Shown: positions 11,881 through 23,416 of the stretch, piece by piece
Numbering within the stretch: the first letter of the stretch is position 1
How the letters are laid out: the number at the start of each line of letters is the position of its first letter
Source of the DNA: Euborellia annulipes
Lineage: Eukaryota > Arthropoda > Insecta > Dermaptera > Anisolabididae
Assembly: GCA_023213315.1 (NCBI GenBank)
Contig: JAKCPI010010606.1
Location: 186,001 to 250,000 of the forward strand
Direction: 5' to 3'
Length of the DNA stretch: 64,000 bases
Program-made: the position numbers and the translations under genes
Notes under the pieces: generated by a model
The model's input: the letters and a program-made list of their open reading frames with translations, nothing else
What the model was told of the DNA's origin: nothing
The model's database searches: none

Positions 11881-12494
11881 GAAAATTTTCTCAATTCCAA
11901 CATGACGCTTTACTACACCCACTATAAGAAACGCTTTTCTAATTAAATAGGTAAATTTAATTTTACCAAAATTGAAATTTAATTAAGCTTTCCCGTCTTA
12001 TAAATATATTAATTCATATAAGTTACTTAAGAACAGATTGATTAAATGACAATGTTTTGTCAATGGAGTCAGAAAGAGTTTGATTATTTTATAGCCATTA
12101 AGGAAACTAAACTTTAAATAAGTTTTACGTGGTATCAAAAACTTTAAAATTATATAAACTCTCGCCAACCTTTGTTCTTGAGTATTAACCTAAAATCAAT
12201 TTTGTTTTTTTTTTTTGTTTTTTGGGTTTTTGTTCTTTTTATTTTATTTTATTCATTAAGTTAATGAACTAAAACTTAAAGGAGCTTATAAGTTTTAAAG
12301 ACCTGAAGATGGTCAGAGGTCAAAGATTTTATTTATAAATACTTGTGGTAAATTGGTCTGATAATTTTAAATGACTAATTTACAAATAACAAAAATCGTT
12401 TTTTATGAAACTTTTACTATGAAATATTCATATTCCGTTCTCATATTTGTAAAGAAAACTTTTTCTCAATGTATATATACAAGTTTATATAGAG

Positions 12495-12870
12495 AGTACT
12501 GTTTTCATGTAAAAAAATCAGGTGTCGAGATTTTGATTGAAATACACCTTTTTAGGTCTCCTAAGTTCAAAAAAGTGGGTTCCGCAAAATGGTCAGTTTG
12601 TGAGTTACGAGGTTAAATTTTATATTTAAGTGGGGGCCGAAAATAAGCTTTTAAATAAAATCGTCCGAAAGGTACTAGTACTTTACTCATGTACTTTTTC
12701 AGTTTTTTTCGATTTTTTTAAAATTGGGTCAAATAATTTTGATTAAAATTCATAAATCAATTATTTTTTCGATACTTTTTAGAATGTATATTCTCAAAAC
12801 TGTTTGAAGCACACTTTACTCTTGTACTTCATACGTACGGAACGTATATAGAAATTTTTTCAAGGGGGGC
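12495..12870 (+). mobile_element. Family A fragment
   Basis: It contains GTGTCGAGATTTTGATTG, the TACTAGTACTTTACTCATG signature and the CACTTTACTCTTGTACTTC segment. Both terminal hairpins are missing. Confidence 0.65.
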
Positions 12871-12914
12871 CCGAATTCATTTTTAAATATCCTCTCGCCA
12901 TACAAAAAATATTT

Positions 12915-13065
12915 TTAAAATACCTGATATACCTCAGCCCCGAGGGGCCCGGGCCCTCCTTTTAAAGACAAATTTTCGTTATTTTTTTTTTTTTTAAATC
13001 CAAATTTTTCTCAATATTTCTCAGTTTTCACCTGAGCCCCGAGGGGCCCGGTTCCTCTCAAAGAC
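12915..13065. repeat. Duplicated GAGGGGCCCGG motif
   Basis: CAGCCCCGAGGGGCCCGG (about 12934) and GAGCCCCGAGGGGCCCGG (about 13034) occur about 100 bp apart in otherwise AT-rich sequence. This suggests a local tandem duplication or repeat ends. The function is unknown. Confidence 0.4.
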
Positions 13066-13079
13066 AAAAGTTTTATTAA

Positions 13080-14480
13080 AAAACTGCTTATGTATTAATA
13101 TATTTTATTTTAAAAAATATAAATTTTTTTTTATCTAAGTTTAAAATTTTAACACTATAGGCAGGTCTCTTTATATAGACTATATTTATTTTTTACTTGG
13201 TGGGGAGGGAGATAGAAATTTCATTTGATTCTCTCTTTCCATTGATACAAAAAGCCTAAATGAAAATTTGCTCAATAATAGAAATAAATTCGATTGAAAT
13301 AACATTCAATAATAATTCAGGGAAAATTTTTGCGAAAATTTTTTTATTTAAAAAAAAAATCTTTGATCTTTTAAAAAACACTTTTATTTAACTTGCTTTG
13401 TTTATCTCTATTATATACAGTATTTTTTTTTTTAATTTTAACTTTTTTTTTCCAATATAAATTCCAATATCATCTTATTAATTTTTCTTTTTCAGTTTAA
13501 TTATTAATTAACGGACTAATAAATCAAAAGCAGCACATCTTTTTCAAATAAATATTTATTTAAACCTTCGTATATTTTTATATTATTTCCCTAAATTTTT
13601 CATTTTTGATATTTTTTTTTCCTTCTTTTGCTTGTTAAGATCTCTCGCATAAATATATTTTTGACATTTTGCCATAAAATTCTTACAATAAAGAAAAAAA
13701 TAACTTTTTACTCTTTGATATAATAAAAGAATGTAGCAGCATCATTTCATAAATGAATTTGCAACAGATTGTAATTTCAAATTTTTAATATTCTACTCGA
13801 GTATTAAAAAAGTTTCAAGTAATAAGTTAGAATTTATCAAAGCTTTTTGCTACAAAATATAGTATGGAATAGCAAAAATTTACTTATTAAAATTTATATT
13901 TTAAAAAGATTTATTTTAGTTTTATTAATTATTTCTTTCTAACTGGGATTTTTTTTTATTTTTTAAAGGAGTATGATATAATTTTTTTCTGATGTTGATA
14001 AGCTGCTTTTCCATGTTAAATGGTGCTGATGATCAACCTCCAGGGGCAAATGTAATTTAATCACCATCTGACCCTGTCCTTCTTACCCCCTTTTAATATT
14101 TACAATTCATTGGGGATTATTCTATCAGTAACTTCATCAAATGCATTCGATTCAGCATTTCTTTTTGGAATGGGATAATTTCATTTAAATTTTATTTCGT
14201 TAAATTAATAATCTCAAGAGCTCGAATTTCTCAAGCCTCTTTTTTAATTGTATTAAACTCAATTAAAGCTGTAACATTTTACATACATAATATATCAAAT
14301 ATCAAATATATTTGAATAATTGAAATCAGGACCTTAGTGAGGAGTTAACCAAAAAATAAATAAATAATAAAAAATAAGGAATATTCTGTTAAAATTTTAA
14401 TATTATAATCGAAAGAATTCACCTTTGACACTATTTGAAACATTCTTAAATTTAATTAAATTATAATCTGATAATATAAA
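13080..14480. other. AT-rich noncoding stretch
   Basis: No gene or repeat of the window's families is recognised, apart from poly-T/poly-A tracts. A short, less AT-rich patch at 13990-14095 has no identifiable content. Confidence 0.5.
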
Positions 14481-14625
14481 TAAATAAATAAGTTAAGTTT
14501 CAAAAGGATTTTTTTAATATTTTAGTTTAGTTTGTGTCATAGCTCCGAAGATGACTTATTATCGTCTAAATGCGCATAAGCTAAAATAAAATTCTATTGA
14601 AACTTGTGTTATTTATTTATCTATA
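14480..14625 (+). mobile_element. Single-ended hammerhead-bearing element (UGCGCA type)
   Basis: It carries GTTAAGTTTCAAAAGG on the left and the hammerhead-like motif at 14540-14583, followed by AAAATAAAATTCTATTGAAA. It is related to the inverted-pair element at 42994-43189, but only the + arm keeps a recognisable motif. Confidence 0.55.
14540..14583 (+). ncRNA. Hammerhead-ribozyme-like motif
   Basis: The order is helix I TAGCT / AGCTA (14540-14544 with 14579-14583, perfect), core CCGAAGA (consensus CUGANGA with U to C), one spacer T, helix II GAC/GTC, then TAAA where GAAA is expected, palindromic helix III TGCGCA, and TA at the cleavage position. The fold is complete but two core positions are mutated, so this copy is probably inactive. 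Confidence 0.6.
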
Positions 14626-14716
14626 ATTAGATGATTAATTTAATTAAATTTAAAATTGTAAGTTGAACTATTAGAAATTTTAAAAAATTATATATTTTTT
14701 TAAAGTATTTATTTGG

Positions 14717-14870
14717 AATCCCGTAGCTCAGAGAAAAGATATTAGCTTTCGTTAGACCCTAGGTCTAGGCTTCGCTTCCCGTCCCAATAGGGAAAAATTT
14801 ATTTCATTTTAATTGGCTACCAAACATTTGAGGATCTAAATGACCTTAGATGCCGAAAAAGACCTTAAAC
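14717..14870 (+). mobile_element. tRNA-derived SINE
   Basis: The head begins CCGTAGCTCAGAG with a degenerate B box (GCTTCGCTTCCCG). The body has AATTGGCTACC and the family tail GATGCCGAAAAAGACCTTAA followed by an A-rich run. Confidence 0.75.
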
Positions 14871-15883
14871 AATAAAAAAAAAAAACTATCCCAAAAAAAA
14901 AAAAATAATAATAATACTTACGTAATAATAATAATTTTCTCTTACGGAATTGGTAAAAACTCTCAACTAATATGTGACTATGAATATATTCATATTTTAT
15001 AAGTCCCACTGAGCACATATGTCTCGAGTGTGGGGACACTTCTACTCTTTTTGACTAATTTAAAATCTGTCACCGAAACATCGATTAGATTTTTTTTCAT
15101 GTTTACCTTTTTCTGCTAGATAATTAATTAACTTTCTAATTGTAGCTATTTGTTTTTTACTCACAAATGCTTATTTTTTTTCAAAAATTTTCTTTAAAGT
15201 TGTATCTTCTTCCAAAAAGAAAAAAACAGCTCTAAAGAACTTATGATTAGATAGTTATGTACCGTACCTGGGCTGAAGCGGATAACTTTTTGTTCGCACT
15301 TTGTACAAACAACCCTGGCTGTTTTTTTTGTTTTATTTGCGTTAGTTAGTTTAATTGGAAAATGAGAAAACAAGGTTAGTCTCTGTTCACAATAGAAAGG
15401 GTGTCTATAGAAACTCACAACTTCTATTATTAATGAATATTTTAGAATTCTAATCAGCCATCTTCCATTTGTTATTTTTTCAAATAGATAATATTTTTTC
15501 TTCTATATTTTTGTTGAATCTAATAATATATTAGCATAAGATTAAACAGAGAGAGCACCTCTTAATGGAATCAAAATAACGAGTAAGTCGTTGCGACTGC
15601 TCTTCCTAGATTACAAATATAATTATTTCGGTAATAACATTAAATTAAAAAATTACATAAAAAAAGGGTCCTGTGTTTTTTCTTTTTCATATCTAACCAT
15701 TCTAAAGTCATTAAGAACTGTGCTCTGGCAAGAATCCAGTGTCAACACAAAATAGAGCTCTTTTTTTCGCACAGAATGAAAATCAACTGGGAAAGACTGA
15801 AAAGTCTGCTCTGTATATAGCAAACCCGTTCATTTGTTCTAATGGTATAGAAATAGAAAAATTATTTGGTCAAAGATTATTTT

Positions 15884-16151
15884 TGAACAAAGTTCTTTTA
15901 CGCGGCTAATGGTGAATTGGCAGAAAAAGTCACGTAACAAAAAATAGCAGTAACAAAAATGCGTTATAGCGCCCGAGAGGCGGCGGAGAAAGACGAGGCT
16001 AGCCGAAGCCATGCCTACCCCCACCAGCTCTAGAGAATTCTCTTTCTATATTATTTTAAAAAGAAAAGGATTATTTGTTTTAAATTTTTTAAATAATATT
16101 CATATTAAATTATATTCGGAGTTGAAGAAAAGGCGTGAGGAACTTCGTTCC
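15884..16151 (+). mobile_element. MITE of the GGAACGAAGTTC family
   Basis: It starts near TTGAACAAAGTTC, carries GCGGCTAATGGTGAATTG and GCGCCCGAGAGGCGGC, and ends GTGAGGAACTTCGTTCC. The left GAACNAAGTTC and right GAACTTCGTTC form short terminal inverted repeats. Copies lie at 23417-23701 (minus) and 35224-35528 (plus). The interior is CpG-containing and less AT-rich than the surroundings. It is noncoding and of unknown superfamily. Confidence 0.65.
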
Positions 16152-16654
16152 TTGAGCCCCACCACCACACATGTTTGCATTTTTTAATATTAATATATTT
16201 CTGTTGAAGCGAATTTTTATTTTAAAAATTGTTTATTTGCAAGTTTGGTAGCTAAGGGAATGTGTCCGTATTCCAACCCCAACCCACTCATATTACTATA
16301 TATCAATAACAAGCGCCATTAACTAATTTGTTTAGAGAACATAGAATTGAGCTATGTAATATGTAAACATATGTTGTGCTAGTATTGGGAAAATGTCTAA
16401 CATTAATTCTTTTTGAGAAATTGTGTCATTTGAAAATGTTTCCACTCAATTTCATAAATTAAAATATCATCATAATTATATTAATAAATAATATTTATTT
16501 TCTAGATAATTTATTCATTTTTTTTGTATTTTTGTATTTCATTACTATTAATCTATATTTTTAGCGTCTATAATAAATCGGGATAATTGCATTTTCTTTG
16601 ATCATATTTCTATCACAAACTTTTCAAATTTTATATTTATTTACATAAAAAAAT

Positions 16655-17690
16655 TGGTGTAATAGTTGCACAGCACACAACTTATTTTCAGTAATTGAAA
16701 GATGTGTTCTCTGCTTGTCATACCAGATTTTTTTGTGTGGACATATATTTAGTTTCCGTCTATATATTACAATTTATAAACATGGGAAAATATTAATATT
16801 TATATTTTGTTAGCATGACAATCATTTCTCCTAACTTTCCTATATAGTACAATAGTAAAGTGCGCTACAAATAATTTTGAGGACAAAATAAAAATACACA
16901 ATTTAAAGAGGGTCTAAAAAATAAGTGAGTTATGAATTTTAATATAAATCGTTACAGCCAATTTTGAACAAATGGGAAAAAACTAAAAAAATCATTGTGT
17001 GGTTTTATAAAACCATGATGCAAGTGAAACTTTTTTTTCGGATCATAGGCGTTTAACTGAAAATTTTCAGAAAATTATTCAGGGTATTAAAATCGCGTTT
17101 TTAATTTTAACTTAATAATTGGAAAATGGGAATCGAATGATAATGGGAAATCAATAGATGCATGTTAAAAACTGAGAACAATATTTATTTAGTAATTGAA
17201 GATTTGAATCATTTTAAATTATTTTTAAAATTATATTTTATCAATTTAAAAATTGAATAATTAAATCTTACAATTATTTTTTTATAATTCGTCATATATA
17301 TTAAATTTCAACTTTCCTATTTTTGTCGTCACGGCTTGTGACGTCATGGCTTGTAGCATCACGGCCTTTGACGTCACGGCTTCTAAATCGAAAAAATTTG
17401 AGGGCATCAAATAAAAGTTCCACTTTAAAAAGTACATCAGTAAAGTCCTAATACTCTTTGGCCGATTTTGTTCAAAAGCTTTGTATTACTTCCCAGGGGA
17501 GTATCTAACTTAAATATAAAATTTCAAACACGTAGCTCTTTTTGTTTTTGAGATATTTTGCGGGACACACTTTTGAACTCAGGGGACCTCAAAACGTGTA
17601 TTCCCATCAAAATCTCGACCATCGAATTTTTGGCATGACTTCAAAATTTTCTCTCTTTAAATATATATAACTGTTATATCTTGGTAAAAG
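16655..17690 (-). mobile_element. Family A copy with a 0.4-kb insertion
   Basis: The CTGGTGTGAC-type hairpin (about 16655-16735) and the body are interrupted at about 16995-17430 by foreign sequence that includes a 15-bp tandem repeat. Family A resumes at GTACATCAGTAAAGTCC and ends near 17690. Confidence 0.65.
17327..17386. repeat. 15-bp tandem repeat x4 with CRE-like sites
   Basis: Four contiguous 15-bp units (17327-17341, 17342-17356, 17357-17371, 17372-17386) follow the pattern CGTCACGGCTTGTGA with a few changes. Unit junctions create TGACGTCA, the CREB/ATF consensus, twice (around 17339-17346 and 17369-17376). It lies inside the insertion within family A. Transcription-factor binding is inference. 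Confidence 0.75.
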
Positions 17691-18059
17691 AAAGTAAAAA
17701 CAGCATACTCAACAATGTATGGATATATAATATAATACATTCTCATCCCTTTGTACCGAAATCAATTCTGACAAGAGAAATTATAAAAATATAGACAAAT
17801 AAAAAAATTCAATTTAATTGGATTAAATGTGGCTTTAGTTTCCAATATATATATAGAAAGAGAGGAGTAAACAGTCAAAGGGTGCGTTTCTATTTAAATA
17901 AAAACTCTCAAATTTATTGAAACGTTTCAGCTTTAATGAGAAAAGGCCAACTTTATTTTCATAGAGGCTCTTTTTTTACTCCTCTTTTTATATTTATTAA
18001 ATGAATTAATTAGAGAAAAAAAATTTTTTTTTAACCATTAATTTATAATCACCGCTATA

Positions 18060-18410
18060 GAGGTGTCTCCTCTATAATCCGAAATTTACATTATTTTCAT
18101 GACTCGAGCGAAGTAAGGGGAAGGCCCTTCTGTTCTGCTTGTCTTGCTAAACACTAAAAGCTTCGACTAAATGACCCAGGCTCCCTTTGATATGGTCCCT
18201 TGAGTTTTCAGTCATTGTAAAAGACCTCGAGGATGCCTTGCGCGCCCTTTTGACCAGCCAGCCCTCTTTGCCCCAAATTCCCCTAAGACAATCTATTAGA
18301 GCAGAATTAGATTAATCATTCAAAAACTTACAAAAAGAGACCTGTTGACAAGATTCGACGACAATAAAGCAATTCATTGGGCGCTTTCAAAATCACTTAT
18401 TAAATATATA
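18060..18410. other. Candidate conserved noncoding element
   Basis: An island of near-balanced composition without repeat partners contains TAGATTAATCATT (homeodomain-type) and TTCAGTCATTGTAAAAG. No long frame is present. It may be an intronic enhancer, as inference only. Confidence 0.35.
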
Positions 18411-18775
18411 GTAGAATCAATTTCTTTTGTTAGCTTTTTTTTTTAATTCAGTAATTCTCGGCTACTATAATATAATGTGAATTTGATTGAATTAGACTTT
18501 CACGATTGTTATTTTTTATAAATAAATAAGAAAAAAATGAGCTTTACTGGTAATTTATTTTTATTTAATAATTATTAATACAAAAAATCTGGTGTGATTA
18601 GTCACAAAGCACACAACTTTCTCTTACTTGTCACACCAGATTTATTGTGTCAGCATATATTTAGTTTCCTGCGACATAGTAAAATTTAATATCAAAAAAA
18701 TATAATATTATTATTATGGGTGTTTTTAATTATAGACCACATTTTGTATTAATTATTTATTAAAATATAAATACT

Positions 18776-18818
18776 GTACAACGTTTCGACTGCTTATTCT
18801 GCAGTCGTTTTCAAGTAC
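18776..18818 (-). ncRNA. Hammerhead-ribozyme-like motif (left arm)
   Basis: On the minus strand: helix I GTAC/GTAC, core UUGAAAA (two differences from CUGANGA), spacer C, helix II GACTGC/GCAGTC (6 bp, 7-nt loop), intact GAAA, 2-nt helix III CG, then UU. Helix II and the GAAA side are intact, while the first core segment is altered. Confidence 0.45.
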
Positions 18819-18865
18819 TATGCACTTGCTCCTACTCAAGTGAACTAAGTCGTTGAAAGTGCACA

Positions 18866-18908
18866 GTACTTGAAAACGACTGCGGAATAAGCAGTCGAAA
18901 CGTTGTAC
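18866..18908 (+). ncRNA. Hammerhead-ribozyme-like motif (right arm)
   Basis: Mirror image of the motif at 18776-18818: GTAC, TTGAAAA, C, GACTGC / GCAGTC, GAAA, CG, TT, GTAC. One loop base differs (GGAATAA against AGAATAA), which shows independent drift after duplication. Confidence 0.45.
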
Positions 18909-19149
18909 AGTATTTAAGTTTTTAATAAATAATTAATAGAAAATATGGTCTAAAATAAAAACTCCCTTAATAATAGTATAACAAACCATAAAAGCTTTTA
19001 TAAACATATTATTTATTGATAATTTCGAGGGCAAAATGAGATTATACATTTTAAAGAACACCTAAAAAGTAATTAATTTATGAATTTTAATCAAAATCCT
19101 CAACAATCAAACCATAACATATTAATATATAGCTAAGAGTAAATAAAAA

Positions 19150-19445
19150 TCACTGCGAATAAGCGGTTGTTCGACGTGTATGTTCCTTGGGGAGAACCTC
19201 TACCTCTGGTCTTGCTTGTTTATAAAGGTCTTTTTCGCTCTTGATCTTTTCTCGGGCTAGGTTTATTTACTTTTAGTTAACACTCTCCTCACATATACTG
19301 ATTCCTCTTGGCCGCTCGGTGCAGACCATGCGTCAATAAAAGTTCGGTTTCAATGGCACACAGATATATGCAATAATTTATATTTCACTTCAGGTGATTT
19401 TTTAAATAGCACCCACCTAACGTTGTGGACTCCCTTCCATGCAGC
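19150..19445 (+). mobile_element. Possible solo LTR or other element
   Basis: A less AT-rich block starts near TGTTCGACGTG, with TATAAAG at about 19221 and AATAAAAG about 115 bp downstream, the spacing of a promoter/polyadenylation pair in an LTR. No TG..CA ends or target duplication could be fixed. It could equally be a noncoding conserved block. Confidence 0.2.
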
Positions 19446-19554
19446 ATGCAAATATAAAATAGCTTACTCTTGTTATCTTGAACATCTCTCTGTCCATATC
19501 ATCATCAACAATCATCCTACACAAGCGAACACTCAACATTTCATTATTTTTTAC

Positions 19555-19970
19555 TTTCTCTATCTTACATATGAAATATATAGAAAAAATATTGCGATCA
19601 TGTCAAAAATTGATGTCCACATTATGATGGACATACATGTTTTGAAGTCGCATGAGTCCAAAAAAGTGGGTTCCGCAAATTGGTCTGTGTGTCTGTCTGT
19701 TTATCTGTCTCTGTGGACATTTTTAAGCATGAAGGAAATGAGCTAGTAGGTTGAAATTTTATATTCAAGTTAGGCACCCCCCTGAGGCGTAAAAAAAGCT
19801 TTTGATCAAAATCGGCCAAAAGGGACTAGTACTTTACTGATGCACTTTCAAGTTTTTTTCCTTTTCCTGATGTACTTTTTAGTTTTTTTCGATTTGCTCA
19901 TAATTCGCTCTAACGATTTTTATTAAAATCTAATAATCAATTATTTTTTAGATGCTCTTTATCGAGTTTA
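19555..19970 (+). mobile_element. Family A fragment
   Basis: It runs from the CTTTCTCTATC terminal region through GTCAAAAATTGATGTCC and GGGACTAGTACTTTACTGAT to TTAGATGCTCTTTA. The distal part and hairpin are missing. Confidence 0.65.
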
Positions 19971-20447
19971 TAACCTTAGCATTATTTACTTACTTTTTAG
20001 TTTTTTAAATGTAAATTATAATAATTCCTTGGATTCTGGGATGAATGTTATTTCAACTAGACCTCGATGAGCCGCAGTTACTTCATCAATTCAGTTTTGT
20101 TCTGTGAATCTAAACTAATGTTTATTTTCATAGATCCTGACGATGATATTGTAATTTTACAAATCAGCCGACCCAAAAAAATAATTAAAAAATTTTATTT
20201 AATGAAACACTCACCGAAGTAAATTATAATTCTGACTTGAGTATTTATTTATCAGCAATGAAGTTGAATGACAGTTTATATAATTGTTCTTCTTATTTTT
20301 TATTCAATTAATCAAAGAAAAAGACACCTTAAATGTCATCGTTCTAGCTAGTATGCTTTGAGCTAGTCATGTTTGCAATAGTCCCTTCTGTCTTACCTTA
20401 AGCCAACATCAAGCTTCTACTAATTCATAATGTAGGGTATTATTCCA

Positions 20448-20478
<31 letters not shown>

Positions 20479-20756
20479 GCATTAGCTAACAATCAAAGAC
20501 AGTTATCGGCCTTAAGGCTTCTGAAAATCTAACATGTTCCCTTCAGCGAAATATTATCTTACAAGGAGAGTACACGGTTGACTCGTCACCGATTTTGATC
20601 TCCTTTTATTTGGTGAATCTATACTGAAAAATATTTGTATTCTGATCGAACTTTTCGTCCAATGCGCCCTGTAACAATTTTTTTTCTCATCTGAAATTTT
20701 AAAATCTGAAAAGGATTGTTATAAGGCTCAAAGAAAAGCTTATCAACAACAACAAC

Positions 20757-20824
20757 TGATAGCGTAACGGGTAGAGGAGAGGGTTAGTAATCCAGGGAAC
20801 CCAAGTTCAAAACTTGGGTTGTCA
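20757..20824 (+). other. tRNA-like pol III module, left arm of foldback 1
   Basis: An A-box-like TAGCGTAACGGGT and a B-box-like AAGTTCAAAACTTGG, with a stem CCAAG/CTTGG around the T-loop, span about 68 bp, and a long T-run follows (from about 20825). The sequence is tRNA-derived rather than a functional tRNA: no 7-bp acceptor stem is seen. Confidence 0.55.
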
Positions 20825-21379
20825 TTTTTTTTTTTTTTTTTTGTTTTGTATTATTTATTATAATATAAAAAATAAATAATATATTATATTATAAAAATAT
20901 TTTATTTATATTTGCGACATATTTATTACATATTTATACAGAAAACAATGAATAATAAATCAATTAGATATATAAATGAATAATTCAGGGGCGTATATAA
21001 GGGGGGAGGTCGAGGGGCCGAGGGCATATGCCGTACATATATAGAAATATAGAGCCAATAATGGGTCTCGCCCCCTCCCCCCCCGAAATGTTTGCGCAAC
21101 CCCATAGCGCGAAAATGTTGGCTCCACAAAAGAGGAAATGTTCCGCGAACGGCACATGAAGAAAATTTTGGTTTCGCTGGTGGCAAAAACTTTGCATCTC
21201 TAAAAAACGGTAGTATTTTTTCGGACATATATACAATATATCTAATTGATTTATTATTCATTGTTTTCTGTATAAACATGTAATAAATATGTCGCAAATA
21301 TAAATAAAATATTTTTATAATATAATATTTATTTATTTTTTATATAATAAATAATACAAAACAAAAAAAAAAAAAAAAA

Positions 21380-21448
21380 TGACAACCCAAGTTTTGAACT
21401 TGGGTTCCCTGGATTACTAATCCTCTCCTCTACCCGTTACGCTATCAG
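21380..21448 (-). other. tRNA-like pol III module, right arm of foldback 1
   Basis: Inverted copy of the module at 20757-20824 (one base differs: ATTAGTAATCC against GTTAGTAATCC). The poly-A at 21364-21379 is its T-run on the minus strand. The two modules converge on the loop. Confidence 0.55.
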
Positions 21449-21938
21449 TTGTTGTTGTTGATATGCTTTTCTTTGAGCCTTATAACAATCCTTTTCAGAT
21501 TTTAAAATTTCAGATGAGAAAAAAAATTGTTACAGGGCGCATTGGACGAAAAGTTCGATCAGAATACAAATATTTTTCAGTATAGATTCACCAAATAAAA
21601 GGAGATCAAAATCGGTGACGAGTCAACCGTGTACTCTCCTTGTTAGTCAGAGGTTACCAAACTTCTCCATTGTGAAAGTCCATATTAAAGGTTAAGAGGG
21701 GAACCCTCGCCCACTAAAGGGTCATCAAACAGGGAAATTAATAATAATAATATTTACAGACTAAATTTTTCTTAAATATTACCTACTAAATAAATACATC
21801 CAACGCTCAATAAAAAATGCAACTATAAAATATTAATTTTAAATCTGTTTATTAAAGCTTTTGTGGTTTATATTATTATGGGTGTTTTTAATTATAGAAC
21901 ATATTTTGTATTAATTATTTATTAGAAATATAAATACT

Positions 21939-21981
21939 TTACAACGTTTCGACTACTTATTCTGCAGTCGTTTTCAAGTAC
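21939..21981 (-). ncRNA. Hammerhead-ribozyme-like motif (left arm)
   Basis: Minus strand: TTGAAAA, C, helix II GACTGC paired with AAGTAGTC-type sequence (one change weakens it), GAAA, CG, TT. Helix I has a G to T change in one strand. Decayed. Confidence 0.4.
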
Positions 21982-22146
21982 TGTACACTTGCTCTGAATA
22001 AAGCGAACTAACCTTTAAGGGAACCTACGTGAAGTTAGCAGCATTTTTTTAAATGCTACTAACTTCACGAATCAGTTTTTAAAATGCTTCTAACTTCACG
22101 TAGCTTTCCTTAGAGGTTAGTTCGCTTGAATCGGAACATGTGCACA

Positions 22147-22189
22147 GTACTTGCACACAACTGCAGAATAAGTAATCGAAACGTTGTAG
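22147..22189 (+). ncRNA. Decayed hammerhead-like motif (right arm)
   Basis: GTAC helix I strand, a corrupted core (TTGCACA), CTGCAGAATAAGTAATC, then GAAACGTTGTAGAG. Only the GAAA-CG-TT side is intact. Confidence 0.3.
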
Positions 22190-23416
22190 AGTATTTATAT
22201 TATTTTTAATAATTAATAACAAAATGTGGTCTATAATTAACAACTTACATAATAATTTTAAGTCTTATTTTAAATTAAGATAAGAATAAAAGATTATTCC
22301 AAATATAATTTAATATTTACAATATGAATCTCGAATTATTTAAAAAAGATTATTTAAAGATATATTATATGATACCTAGAAATATGAGGTATAACAGGTG
22401 TCTCTTGAAGTTCTCCCAAGAGAGGAGAGACAAGTAAAAATTCCACGTCTAAATATATCTCACCTCTCATAGACGAAGATTCCTTCTCGATATATGACCA
22501 GCAACAGGTTAACATCTCTAGTTAAAACATCTTAATCGAATAGGGGAAATAATAAAATTTCAAAAGATGTTGAAAAGAAGACGATAAAATAAATGTGGAC
22601 AAACATATTGCACGCGAATAAAAAAAAAACCGACGTGACTAGCAAACTAGCAAAATACATATCATCCAGTGACGTAGTTATGTGGGTGTTTGTGCTTCAA
22701 GCCATCGGCTCCCTTAGGGCTCCAAAATCTCGCGCAAAAAATATATTAAATTTTTAAATTTCTATTTCTGTCTTAATAAGTGTAATAATCACACATTTTA
22801 TTAAATATTTCTATATTGATTTAAAATATTTTTTGCTTTTATTTCAACCCTTCACATCGCGATTGTATAAGGAAACACACATAATTGATGGTGAGATTAT
22901 CAAAACTACATCAATTCTTTGAAATCTCGAATTCTAAAAAATTCCACCTTCCTATATATACAACTCTACATGGTTATAAGAAAGTAAAACGTATATAAAA
23001 CGAAACGAAAATAAAAATGAAACATTTCAAAGCGATCTTAAATAAAAGCATAAGCTTATATTTTATTATTAAATGCACTTCTTTTAAAGTATCTTAAAAT
23101 TTTCAAAGGAACATCATCCTTGGCGTCCTAAAAAAAGAAAAAAAACTCTCTCCAAGAAAGCCCTTATATTTTTCTCTACTTTAGATATATTGATTTATTT
23201 AGTTTTTGATGCAGGAATTTAATATTCAAAGCATTATAATTTTATGCAATTTTTTTTTTTATATATCTTCACCCGTCCATCGATGGCCGAGTCGCCTCTC
23301 TTAACGACCATTAAGAAATCCCATTAAAGGAATAATATAATTTTGTAAATAAAGATAATAAAATTGAATTGTCTTTCTCAATTTATAGGGCGCAAAGACT
23401 TAAAAAAGCAAGTGTC

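Larger units (their letters stand above)
18708..18976. mobile_element. Inverted-pair element with two hammerhead-like motifs
   Basis: The arms read from each end through ATTATAGACCACATTTTGTA-like sequence, an ATAAATACTGTAC block and a GACTGC hairpin, and are inverted copies of each other. Each arm carries one hammerhead-like motif, and the two face outward. Related elements lie at 21872-22255, 31258-31980 and 61250-61553, and a half copy at 46630-46803. Confidence 0.75.
18580..19115 (-). mobile_element. Family A copy split by a hammerhead foldback
   Basis: The hairpin with CTGGTGTGATTAGTC and GTCACACCAGATTT (18590-18652) is followed by CATATATTTAGTTTCC. A foldback element occupies about 18708-18976. 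Family A then resumes at ATTTCGAGGGCAAAATGAG and stops by 19115. Confidence 0.65.
20562..21642. mobile_element. Foldback DNA element 1 with paired tRNA-like modules
   Basis: Near-perfect inverted arms (about 20562-20973 and 21235-21642) flank a roughly 260-bp G/C-rich loop. The ends are CAAGGAGAGTACACGG and its complement. The flanks give a 3-bp target duplication, TTA (20559-20561 and 21643-21645). Each arm holds a tRNA-like module reading toward the centre and followed by a T-run. The termini are related to those of the element at 36886-37877. The TWA target resembles PIF/Harbinger, but no transposase is present. Confidence 0.8.
21872..22255. mobile_element. Inverted-pair hammerhead element
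   Basis: Same family as 18708-18976. The arms carry ATTATAGAACATATTTTGTA at the left and the complementary end at the right. The centre holds TGCTACTAACTTCACG-type inverted sequence, giving a long stem. It has two outward-facing motifs, the left better preserved than the right. Confidence 0.7.

Noticed and set aside
17905..17945. GAAACGTTTCAGC as a hammerhead on the minus strand
   Set aside because: Helix II and the first core segment could not be aligned.
20926..21297. Several overlapping frames of 60-120 codons
   Set aside because: They lie in the loop and arms of foldback 1, and both strands are open because of the inverted repeat and GC-rich loop. No family was recognised.
22671..22740. 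hAT MITE starting CAGTGACGTAGTTATG
   Set aside because: Only one end is visible.
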